In this document: positions 9,028 to 16,282 of the stretch, piece by piece | How the letters are laid out: the number at the start of each line of letters is the position of its first letter | How positions within the stretch are numbered: the first letter of the stretch is position 1 | DNA from: Glaciecola sp041380235 | Lineage (GTDB): Bacteria; Pseudomonadota; Gammaproteobacteria; Enterobacterales; Alteromonadaceae | DNA: 64,000 nt | Direction: 5' to 3' | Assembly (NCBI RefSeq): GCF_041380235.1 | Contig: NZ_JBGIYY010000008.1 | Coordinates: 153,700 to 217,699, forward strand | Notes under the pieces: generated by a model | What the model saw: only the letters and a program-made list of their open reading frames with translations | Told to the model about the DNA's origin: nothing | The model's database searches: none | Position numbers and translations under genes: made by a program

Positions 9028-9747
9028 TTAAGGTAGCTCCAAATCAGGTATTTCGGGCAGTGGGTTTTCATTATCTGTGCTGGCGGCAAACAGTGCTTGC
9101 ATCATCTGCCTTTCTTTATTCACTATCGGATCGATAAAGTCGTGCACATTGCCTAGTTTTTTGAACGCTTTGAATCCCGTTTCTAAAAATTCGTGCAAGC
9201 TTTGCACGCCAGCAACTTTCGCTGGTTTTCGAGACAACATTAAGATTGCTGAAATACCTGAGATTTTGACTACTTGCGCCAAATCGAGCCCAAGCATTTC
9301 TAACAGACTAATTTGTTCTTCTCGTTTTGACTGGTTATTAGATTGCCGATAGCATGCAAAGTAACTATCACGGTTGAGCGGTTGATTTTTTAGCTCGTGC
9401 AAAAGTGTCATATCAAGTTCAAGTGAAAGGCAATTTAGCCTGAGCGCAGCCTCCAGCGAGAGCATGGCTTTATCGGGTATTATTTTGGCCATTTTGGGTA
9501 CAACACGTGCGAGCTCTTTGTCACGCTGACTAAAGTCCTTTGGGCCATATATTTCATCAACGAAAAACTTCATTGCAGGTTTAAAGCGCTTTGATTCCCA
9601 TAAATCTTGATGGCTTACCAACAGTCGTTTTGTTTGCCATGCTTGTAACTGTCGAACATTGTGACTCAAATTCTGTTGAGCGATGTGTTGGTGCATTCGT
9701 TCGGTTTCTTGCAGGTGAAGTATAATGTTATCTAGCGTTTTCGACAT
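9028..9747 (-). CDS. FFLEELY-motif family protein of unknown function
   Basis: A 239-residue cytoplasmic, mainly helical protein. The segment MKFFVDEIYGPKDFSQRD matches the conserved FFLEELY/D-F motif of an uncharacterised proteobacterial family that I recall from pseudomonads and Marinobacter-type bacteria, often near lipid genes. No catalytic motif is obvious. It follows the HMG-CoA reductase gene on the same strand but is separated from it by a terminator at 9784-9803, so it probably has its own promoter. Confidence 0.7.
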   Translation of the reverse strand: MSKTLDNIILHLQETERMHQHIAQQNLSHNVRQLQAWQTKRLLVSHQDLWESKRFKPAMKFFVDEIYGPKDFSQRDKELARVVPKMAKIIPDKAMLSLEAALRLNCLSLELDMTLLHELKNQPLNRDSYFACYRQSNNQSKREEQISLLEMLGLDLAQVVKISGISAILMLSRKPAKVAGVQSLHEFLETGFKAFKKLGNVHDFIDPIVNKERQMMQALFAASTDNENPLPEIPDLELP

Positions 9748-9783
9748 AGTAAGTATTTACATTGTATTTTTGTGAGTTAAAAA

Positions 9784-9803
9784 AGCCCGGAAAATACCGG
9801 GCT
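9784..9803 (-). terminator. Rho-independent terminator after the HMG-CoA reductase gene
   Basis: Stem AGCCCGG / CCGGGCT with a 6-base A-rich loop, followed on the minus strand by a run of six U. It lies 18 bp beyond the stop codon at 9822. Confidence 0.82.
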
Positions 9804-9821
9804 AATACAGCTTAATTCTTT

Positions 9822-10994
9822 TTAGCGGTTTCGACCCATTTGGTCATGGCTGCTTACCCAATGCCCCGCAATAACTGCGCAGCCCAAAGAGATATCTCCG
9901 GCAAGTACCGTGGCCGCCACAATTTCAGCAAACTTGTTTGCTTTACCTTTACCTACACATCCGAGCATTTGTAAACACTCATTTTGCGTAGGTAAACCAG
10001 TACCGCCACCAAAGGTTGCGACAATAAGTGACGGTAGCGTGACCGACATATACAAATCGCCATTATCAAGCAATTGATGAGAAAGCATACCGGCGTGAGA
10101 TTCAACCACATTGGCTTCATCTTGCCCGGTTGCGATGTACACTGAGGCAATTCCGTTAGCGGAGTGCGGTCCATTATAAGCCGCACCGGCCATTAGCGCG
10201 CCGGTATTTGCTAAGGTTGTTGCACCGGCAAGCATTTTGGTATCGACTTTCATGACTTTGGCGAGGACATCTTTTTTCAATATAATTTCAGCAATTACAC
10301 GCTTACCGCGAGAATGAAGCATATTCAAATGTGAGTGCTTCTTGTCGGTGTCCATATTGCCCGAGAGCATATAAAAACACGGAATGGGGGAATTAGCCTT
10401 GATCCATTCGCAGGCAACTAAGGTTGCTTTACCAACCATGTTTTGACCCGCAGCATCGCCGGTGGTGTAGTTAAAGCGTAAGTACTTGGTTTTTGAAACC
10501 GACCACTGTTGAATGTGCTCCAATTTGCCAACACGGGTAGTGGTTTCTGAAACGGCTTTTATTTGGTCAAAGTTCTCTTCTACCCAAATCCCAAAGTCCC
10601 GGGCTTGTCGGGCATCGTCAAAAATGAAGGCTGGAGCGCGTTGCATCCATCCCTCAACGACAGTCGTTTTAACGCCGCCGCATTCATTTATTACGCGCAT
10701 GCCTCTGCTATAACTGGCCACCAAAGTACCTTCAGTGGTTGCCATAGGCACATAAAAATGACCTTGAGCATGTTCACCATCAATATGCACCGGACCGGCA
10801 ACACCAACAGGCATCTGTACAATACCGATAAAATTTTCTACGTTGCCAGGTAAGACGCTGGTATCAATGCTGTATTGTCCAGTATGCACCAAATCTGCGC
10901 CGGTTTTTTCTTTAATGAAATCTCTGCGAATTTTGGCCATTTCATCGGTATGGTCGTTTTCTGCGTTGCGTGGAATGCGCATATCGTTGCTCAT
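9822..10994 (-). CDS. Class I hydroxymethylglutaryl-CoA reductase
   Basis: Reduces HMG-CoA to mevalonate with two NADPH. Signature blocks are visible: ENFIGIVQMPVGVAGPV, TTEGTLVASYSRG with the catalytic Glu, DTDKKHSHLN with the catalytic Lys, GQDEANVVESH with the catalytic Asp, a GGGTGLPTQNECL block and a C-terminal GHWVSSHDQMGRNR that can supply the His. This arrangement is the class I (catalytic domain only) form. The frame opens at 11033, but the Met at 10994 has TATAGGACC 8 bp upstream while the first Met has none, so I place the start at 10994 (390 residues). Unusual because gammaproteobacteria normally use the MEP pathway; no other mevalonate genes are in the window. Confidence 0.88.
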   Translation of the reverse strand: MSNDMRIPRNAENDHTDEMAKIRRDFIKEKTGADLVHTGQYSIDTSVLPGNVENFIGIVQMPVGVAGPVHIDGEHAQGHFYVPMATTEGTLVASYSRGMRVINECGGVKTTVVEGWMQRAPAFIFDDARQARDFGIWVEENFDQIKAVSETTTRVGKLEHIQQWSVSKTKYLRFNYTTGDAAGQNMVGKATLVACEWIKANSPIPCFYMLSGNMDTDKKHSHLNMLHSRGKRVIAEIILKKDVLAKVMKVDTKMLAGATTLANTGALMAGAAYNGPHSANGIASVYIATGQDEANVVESHAGMLSHQLLDNGDLYMSVTLPSLIVATFGGGTGLPTQNECLQMLGCVGKGKANKFAEIVAATVLAGDISLGCAVIAGHWVSSHDQMGRNR

Positions 10995-11189
10995 TTTATT
11001 TGGTCCTATATTGTGGTTTTTGTCTTGATCCATTTAAAGCAAGACATCCGCTTCGTTCTTAACGAGTCATTAATATACACAGTTAAGTTGAAGTAAAACA
11101 ATGAAAATAACAAATATTTAACAAGTTCTCTATCAATATATTTATATATCCTGCGACCCTCATTTAGGATAGCCTGAGCACAAATGTTG

Positions 11190-12653
11190 CTACTTGCTGA
11201 GCACCGCAGGCGTCTCGCCATATGCATTTAGACTTAGCTCTAGCAAATCTTTGTATGCATCGGTCATATGCTGCGCCAATTCGTGGATATCGGGCATCAG
11301 CTTTTGACATGAAATTATTCCAAAATCGAGCCAGCCGTTGTAACTCTGTAAAGTAATATTCAGTGCCATGCCGTGATAGGGAATGGAGACTGGGTATATG
11401 CTCACTTGCTTCGCTCCCGCAAAGTATAAAGTCACATTCGGCCCCGGTACGTTTGAGATCAATACGTTGGCAAAAGGCGGCAAAGAGTTTGCGACTCTGG
11501 CTCGGGTCAATGTTGAAGCAATGCTGCTAACCAGCCAAGGTGCGCCTATCGATGGAAAATCGGTCGGTACTATCGACTTTACGTCTGACATAAGCGTTTT
11601 CGCATGCGTCGACGAGATGTTGATTGCTTTTAATCGGGCGAGGGGATCTTTTACTGTCGTTGCCAGGCTCATGCGCACGATGGATACTTGATTACTAAGT
11701 TCGGTATTGCCCTCAGGACGCACGCTCACCGGTATTGCGGCTAGCATGGGGTCTTCTAAACTGAAGCCTTCGTCTGCAAAATAGCGCAGCATACCTTCGC
11801 CTGATATCGCCATTACCACGTCGTTAAGACTGACATTGTTCAGTTTCGCAATCTTTTTAGAATCGGCATGCGGAACCGAAAAACGGGCAAAACTGCGCTG
11901 ATTGGTGATCGTCGCGTTAAGTGGTGTTTTAGGCGCCAGCCAATTCATTCTCTCGGCTTTGCTGCCATCTGGATTAATGCTAGGTTTAAGCATGCTGTAG
12001 GCTTTTTTAGACCACTTCGGCAAATTTTTGGTTAATTTGACCGATTGACTAATGTTATGCATCACGCCTGATGCGGCTAATTCGGCGATGCCATAGTTAT
12101 CACCTTTACTGGACTCTCTGCGACGCATTCGTTTTTTAGGTTCGCGCGGCACGGCCGTTACGTCCATGATTGCTTCCATTAGAACTTGTCCACCCATGCC
12201 GTCGAGTGCTGCGTGGTGCATTTTTGAGTACAGTCCAACGTAGCGTGTGCCCTCAGGTAAATCTTTAGGTACAGGCAAGCCATCGAGTATATGCATTTCC
12301 CATAGCGGGCGGCTACGATCAAGCAAGCTTGAGTGTAATCTTGCAATCAGCTTATCGACAGTGTTGCGGGTCGCGGGTGGCGGCACAATCACGTGCCTGA
12401 TGTGATATTCAATATCAATGTCTTCATCCAATACCCAAATAGGATTGGCGATATCAAAGGGCATATTCACAAGCTTTCTTTGGAAGATGGCGGCCATGTG
12501 CATGCGCTCTTGAATATGCGTTCGCACATCGAGCATGAAATCTCCCGAATAATCGGCAGGTAATTCTAAAATGGCAAGACTGCCAACATGCATGGGTGTC
12601 TCGGGCGATTCCAAATGTAAAAAGGCTGCGTCTGAGCCGCTTAGGTGATCCAT
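11190..12653 (-). CDS. WS/DGAT-type wax ester synthase / diacylglycerol acyltransferase (copy 2)
   Basis: Second acyltransferase of the wax ester/TAG family, about 487 residues from the Met at 12653 (MDHLSGSDAAFLHLESPETP), the conserved family N-terminus. The frame runs on to 12734, but the extra 27 residues do not look conserved. Catalytic motif HHAALDG at residues 146-152 and NVPGPNVTLYFAGA near the C-terminus are intact. Divergent in sequence from copy 1 at 1675-3123, so it may differ in acceptor preference. It lies downstream of the GWSLGG esterase at 13517-14278 on the same strand, but about 860 bp separate them, so they need not share a transcript. Confidence 0.9.
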   Translation of the reverse strand: MDHLSGSDAAFLHLESPETPMHVGSLAILELPADYSGDFMLDVRTHIQERMHMAAIFQRKLVNMPFDIANPIWVLDEDIDIEYHIRHVIVPPPATRNTVDKLIARLHSSLLDRSRPLWEMHILDGLPVPKDLPEGTRYVGLYSKMHHAALDGMGGQVLMEAIMDVTAVPREPKKRMRRRESSKGDNYGIAELAASGVMHNISQSVKLTKNLPKWSKKAYSMLKPSINPDGSKAERMNWLAPKTPLNATITNQRSFARFSVPHADSKKIAKLNNVSLNDVVMAISGEGMLRYFADEGFSLEDPMLAAIPVSVRPEGNTELSNQVSIVRMSLATTVKDPLARLKAINISSTHAKTLMSDVKSIVPTDFPSIGAPWLVSSIASTLTRARVANSLPPFANVLISNVPGPNVTLYFAGAKQVSIYPVSIPYHGMALNITLQSYNGWLDFGIISCQKLMPDIHELAQHMTDAYKDLLELSLNAYGETPAVLSK

Positions 12654-13193
12654 TCCGGTACTCTTTGGGTTGTTGCACTGCGGTTTAGCGGGTGCACTTT
12701 GCGATAGGCTTCTACAAACACTGTGTTCAAGCATGCAAAGTAAAATTTACGATGCCACCAAAATAACGCTAATCGATATGTAAAGCAACCATTGGCCCAA
12801 GAGCTGTGCCATAGAAAAATAGAGAGCGCGATGCGGAGGGTTTTTTCCTAATGGCTCAATTGTAAAATGTGACGACAATTATATGTATCAATGCCGGTAA
12901 GCGGATAAATACTGCCATCGACAAGAAGATCTTGTCGTATTTAGGCAATTAAAGATAAGCCATCACCGCCAACAACAGCGCATTTCTGAATGAGGCTATA
13001 GGACAGACAGTGATATTTGCTAATTTTTTCTAGTATTCATAAATGAATAAACACAAAGCTATCTTCAAATTTAGCTGTCACAAAGGCTAGTCAATAGTGG
13101 CAGTTGACCTGATAGTCAAACCACTTATTTCCTGTTTGCCCGCATGAACTTATTGCCCTGCCTTGAAATTGTATCTGAATTATTGAGGCATTA

Positions 13194-13249
13194 TCCTCCA
13201 ATAAAAATCCTCCAATAAAAATCCTTCAATAAAAATTCGCTAATAAAAC
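13194..13249. repeat. 14-bp tandem repeat, four units
   Basis: Two exact copies of TCCTCCAATAAAAA (13194-13207, 13208-13221), a third with one change (TCCTTCAATAAAAA) and a degenerate fourth (TTCGCTAATAAAAC). Pyrimidine-rich and A-rich halves alternate. It ends 18 bp beyond the stop codon of the 30-residue gene on the minus strand. Confidence 0.9.
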
Positions 13250-13267
13250 CGAATTAATAGTACGGTT

Positions 13268-13360
13268 TTAGCCCTTTCTATCTCTCATACGAATGTAGAA
13301 TATAATTCCAAAAAGCAATATCGCGACAGGGATGAGGGCCAAAATAGGTTGGCCAGACAT
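13268..13360 (-). CDS. 30-residue single-helix membrane protein
   Basis: A very short gene with a textbook ribosome site: AGGTGA placed 7 bp before the ATG. The product starts MSGQPILALIPVAILLFGII and ends in a basic tail (FYIRMRDRKG). Residues 5-22 form one hydrophobic segment of about 18 residues, with the positive tail predicting an outside-in orientation with a cytoplasmic C-terminus. Size and shape resemble small bacterial membrane proteins such as regulators of membrane complexes or type I toxins, but I recognise no family. It lies between the second WS/DGAT and its paired esterase. Confidence 0.6.
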   Translation of the reverse strand: MSGQPILALIPVAILLFGIIFYIRMRDRKG

Positions 13361-13516
13361 GGCTAGTTCACCTGCTTTGAATACCCCAAAAACGGCTGTT
13401 TTATTACGTTACGAAGACTGGCACCGATTTAAGCCAAATCCAAAATATCCCTACACTTATAAAACCTATTCGTTCAATTTTGAGACATGCCAATAATGAG
13501 GTATTTACAATTTGTA

Positions 13517-14278
13517 TTACTTATCGGCAGAAAGCGTTTGCGCAATAATCTTCCAAACTTGGGGGTTAACGCCCAAACCCAAGTGTGAGCTCTTTACTTC
13601 GATATTTTTAGCGTGTTTGTTGTAAATATCGACAGATGCTTGCCAGCCAACGACACCGTCAGTTTTGCTATAAATTGAGGTGACTGCTTGTGTAAATCCA
13701 ATGCTGTTGCGCAGGTGCACATCAATTTCAAAGGCGTCTATGTCGATATCATTGGCGGCTACATATCGTTTGCCTATGGAGGTGAATTTTGGCCCGCCAA
13801 TGATTGGGGAGCCTAGGGTAATGACTTCTCTAACAGTGTTAGGAAATAACCTAGCGGCCTCACGCGTGATTATTCCGCCTAAACTCCAGCCGATTAAGGT
13901 AACTTTTTGTCCATCTAAGGCAGCTTGGATTGACTCAGCCCTCGCACCAAGCCGGAGCATATCGGTATTCACTCTGCCTTTATTGCGACCCATTTCAGAG
14001 TAATACACGCTGTAACCCAAATAACTTAGATAGCTGCCTAAAGGGCGCATCGACGTGTCGCTAGCCATATAACCAGGCACTAATAGAATCGGCCTACCGT
14101 CGCCTTTAGGAGCTTTTGATAGCGCATGAACACATAAGCCTAGAGAGGCAAATTCTAATGGTGCCCTAGCCTCAAGCAATATGCTTAGCAAACTGGGTTT
14201 TTCACATTGCGGTGGGGCGCTATTTAGTGTTTTCAAATCGTTCTCTCTTTGGCTTACTATTTTTACTCTCTTAAGCAC
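13517..14278 (-). CDS. Alpha/beta hydrolase, lipase/PGAP1-like esterase (copy 2)
   Basis: A paralogue of the esterase at 3144-3923, sharing the blocks KAPKGD, LLVPGYMASD, nucleophile GWSLGG (Ser132), EVITLGSP and SSHLGLG. Length 253 residues from the GTG at 14278. The TTG at 14236, preceded by AAAGAGAGAA, gives a start that aligns better with copy 1 (CEKPSLLSI against LPKPSLFNM), so the mature start may be there. Like copy 1 it accompanies a WS/DGAT gene, suggesting a conserved pair in neutral lipid metabolism. Substrate unknown. Confidence 0.83.
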   Translation of the reverse strand: MLKRVKIVSQRENDLKTLNSAPPQCEKPSLLSILLEARAPLEFASLGLCVHALSKAPKGDGRPILLVPGYMASDTSMRPLGSYLSYLGYSVYYSEMGRNKGRVNTDMLRLGARAESIQAALDGQKVTLIGWSLGGIITREAARLFPNTVREVITLGSPIIGGPKFTSIGKRYVAANDIDIDAFEIDVHLRNSIGFTQAVTSIYSKTDGVVGWQASVDIYNKHAKNIEVKSSHLGLGVNPQVWKIIAQTLSADK

Positions 14279-14591
14279 GCTAAGATCAATGATGAGGATG
14301 ATGTTGCTATTAGCTTATGTATGCTCGCCAATCTTAAATGGTGGCGCGAATTACTTTGCCCCAACTGTCGGATGATAACGGGCCAGACAGCGACAACTCA
14401 GTCTTATTGTGAAGGCTTAACTCAACCAGCAAAATACTGGAACTCTTAGCAGCACAACAATCCGAAAACATAAACGACATCCCTCTACACCAATGTGTTG
14501 ATAGCAGCGCAATATTACCCTGCGGTTTGCGGTACTCGCATTTAATCTACAAGTAACACATCTGTTTTATAAAATGGTGTTTTGTCCATCG

Positions 14592-14723
14592 CTATCGGAT
14601 ATATGACAGGATCACCCGCGCACCACTGCCAGCAATTACGGCAATATTCTCGCTATTCATACCCAATAAATTCAGTTCAGTTTCCGAATCTTCATTCGAA
14701 AAGGTGTATACAGGTCCATCCAT
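14592..14723 (-). pseudogene. 43-codon ORF resembling the N-terminus of a DUF3419/BtaA-type protein
   Basis: The ATG is preceded by AAGGAAG at good spacing, and the product begins MDGPVYTFSNEDSETELNLL, then IAVIAGSGARVILSYIR before a TAG stop. The FSNED block and the glycine-rich AGSGARVI (a SAM-binding loop pattern) resemble, from memory, the start of DUF3419-family proteins (BtaA-type aminocarboxypropyl transferases, several hundred residues). No continuation of the family is visible after the stop in any frame I read, so this looks like a decayed remnant or a short peptide made from one. It is on the same strand as, and 82 bp beyond, the possible immunity gene. Confidence 0.4.
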
Positions 14724-14805
14724 GCGTTGCTTCCTTGTCTAGTGCATATTATTACTCGCAATAAATAATTACTTGCAATAAAAAGTCTTAAGTTAGTTTC
14801 TTAAG

Positions 14806-14976
14806 TTAGTTAAGGTGACGGGCAATTTTGATTACGAGTTCACCAAAAATAAAATTAATAATCGTGCATATGGCTAAACCGATATGATCAATCTGATCAA
14901 AAATGAATAGTAGGGTTGCGAATAATATTGCTAATAGTAAGACACTGCCGTGTAGTCGTAAAAAAGTTGATACCAT
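14806..14976 (-). CDS. 56-residue two-helix membrane protein, possible microcin immunity protein
   Basis: A short gene with AAGGA 10 bp before its ATG. The product starts MVSTFLRLHGSVLLLAILF and has two hydrophobic helices, residues about 11-26 and 32-48, joined by the polar turn DQIDH, and a basic C-terminus (KIARHLN). It is 55 bp downstream of the microcin-like precursor on the same strand. Small inner-membrane proteins with two or three helices placed right after the toxin gene are the usual immunity proteins for class II microcins. The function is inferred from position and topology only. An alternative is an unrelated small membrane protein. Confidence 0.6.
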   Translation of the reverse strand: MVSTFLRLHGSVLLLAILFATLLFIFDQIDHIGLAICTIINFIFGELVIKIARHLN

Positions 14977-15031
14977 TGTGGTTATATCCTTAGTTAAAGA
15001 CTACTTCCTAAAACGAAGGTAGTCAGATTAA

Positions 15032-15244
15032 TTACTTCCCGGCAATTGACATTGCAATGCCGCTTGAGAAAAGCGATGCGCCAAAAGCTGCAAGTGCAAC
15101 AGATGTGCGGATTCCTGGTACAAACAGTAAACCAGTAAAGAAGATCGAACTCGCTAATGCACCGCCATATCTGGCATCGTTTGAAACACTTCCACTAGAG
15201 ACAAGTTCTATTTCGTCTTGTGTTAATTCATTTCTATCAATCAT
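15032..15244 (-). CDS. Class II microcin-like precursor peptide with double-glycine-type leader
   Basis: A 70-residue peptide with AAGGA 7 bp before the ATG. Residues 1-18 (MIDRNELTQDEIELVSSG) fit the double-glycine leader: Leu at -12, Thr -11, Glu -8, Ile -7, Val -4, Ser -2, Gly -1, as in the colicin V leader MRTLTLNELDSVSGG. The predicted 52-residue mature part is rich in Gly, Ala and Ser with two hydrophobic stretches (ALASSIFFTGLLFVPGI and VALAAFGASLFSSGIAMSI), as in unmodified membrane-acting microcins. The -2 residue is Ser rather than Gly. No cysteines are present. No C39-peptidase ABC exporter is in the window, so export would need genes elsewhere. An alternative is a non-bacteriocin leader peptide. 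Confidence 0.68.
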   Translation of the reverse strand: MIDRNELTQDEIELVSSGSVSNDARYGGALASSIFFTGLLFVPGIRTSVALAAFGASLFSSGIAMSIAGK

Positions 15245-15748
15245 TGTAATATCCTTATAAAGTAAATTAGCTAATACATTTTAGCTAATAAGAAAATACC
15301 GCTTTATGTCACTTAACTAAACTTTACTTAAATACTATTTTTTGGTCTGCGTATCTGGTTTAACCAATCATGCGTGCCCAATTTTCCTATTAAATACTCC
15401 AATATTTCTCAACAGCGCAATCAATGGTGCTAAGCGCCCGGTAACCGCATCTATTTTTCCACCTTAAATTTGTTATCCTATTTTTCTTGGGCATGCAAAA
15501 TGAATATCCCTCGATGACTAGCCATCTGAAAACAAGCAGGTCTAACGTTAAACGCGAGCCAGCAATATGCTAGTTAGAAATCATTACATTACAAGCACGC
15601 ATATTCCAATAACATTCTGTTTAGCACTTATGTTACCGTCGTTTTATCTATATTCAGCCGAACAGTCTGATAGACTGCTCAAATAGGACGTTTTCATATA
15701 TTATTTACTGATAGGCGCGGTAATTGCGACTCTACCTAAGGACACACC
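15245..15748. other. Upstream region shared by the microcin-like gene and the SRPBCC gene
   Basis: About 500 bp between divergent genes. The 100 bp before the microcin-like gene is very AT-rich, with a TAAAAT that could be a -10 element on the minus strand near 15280 but no good -35. The rest holds only very short ORFs without ribosome sites. No RNA gene recognised. Confidence 0.4.
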
Positions 15749-16210
15749 ATGACTGTAAAAGTAACTATTGATTTAACGCGGAATTTTACTGTTGCTGCTG
15801 ATATTGAAACGGTATTTTCTCTTTTATCTGATGTTCCGGCATCCGCAGCAAACTTTCCAAAAGTGCATGCGATAACCGAGTTGTCAGAAAACGTGTATAA
15901 GTGGGAGATGGAAAAGGTCAATTTAGGGGCAAGTTCAGTACAAACAAGCTATGCATGCCAATATATAGCCGACAGCACCGCAAAAACCGTAACCTGGACG
16001 CCTATTAAAGGCGAGGGAAATGGCATTGTATCGGGTCAGTGGGCCTTGGCTGAGCAGGCGAATGGCACCGATGTTGCCTTTACAACCAAAGCAGAGCTTA
16101 CGCTACCTCTACCTGGGCTGCTGAAATTAGCCATTAGCCCCGTGGTCAAAATGGAATTTTCGGGCATGGTCGACACATATTTGGGCAATATCAAACGCGT
16201 ATTGGCATAG
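15749..16210 (+). CDS. SRPBCC-family protein
   Basis: A 153-residue protein of the START/Bet v1-like (polyketide cyclase/dehydrase, lipid transport) superfamily. The opening FTVAADIETVFSLLSDVPASAANFP is the usual first strand, two helices and loop. A central beta-rich part and a long C-terminal helix (MEFSGMVDTYLGNIKRVL) follow. Such domains bind hydrophobic ligands in a deep cavity. AAGGA precedes the start. It is upstream of a saccharopine-dehydrogenase-like reductase on the same strand with a 72-bp gap, so the two may act on the same lipid. No ligand can be named. Confidence 0.75.
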   Translation: MTVKVTIDLTRNFTVAADIETVFSLLSDVPASAANFPKVHAITELSENVYKWEMEKVNLGASSVQTSYACQYIADSTAKTVTWTPIKGEGNGIVSGQWALAEQANGTDVAFTTKAELTLPLPGLLKLAISPVVKMEFSGMVDTYLGNIKRVLA

Positions 16211-16282
16211 CCCTTTGCACGATTTCGATTTTTAGCAGAATTTTTCGCAATACCTTACGCAATACCTTACAAGGATTCATTC

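Larger units (their letters stand above)
12654..13516. other. Long spacer with tandem repeats and one small gene
   Basis: About 860 bp without a long gene. It contains an 8-bp inverted repeat with a 3-base loop (CGACAAGA / TCTTGTCG, 12919-12937), a 14-bp tandem array at 13194-13249 and a 30-codon membrane-protein gene at 13268-13360, both listed separately. The rest is AT-rich with no feature I can name. Confidence 0.6.

Noticed and set aside
14582..14764. 60-codon plus-strand ORF near the microcin-like cassette
   Set aside because: Antisense to the DUF3419-like fragment, with no ribosome site and no domain.
15032..15244. The microcin-like ORF considered as a plain small membrane protein
   Set aside because: Not fully excluded, but the leader pattern before the Gly at 18 is too regular, so I kept the microcin reading.
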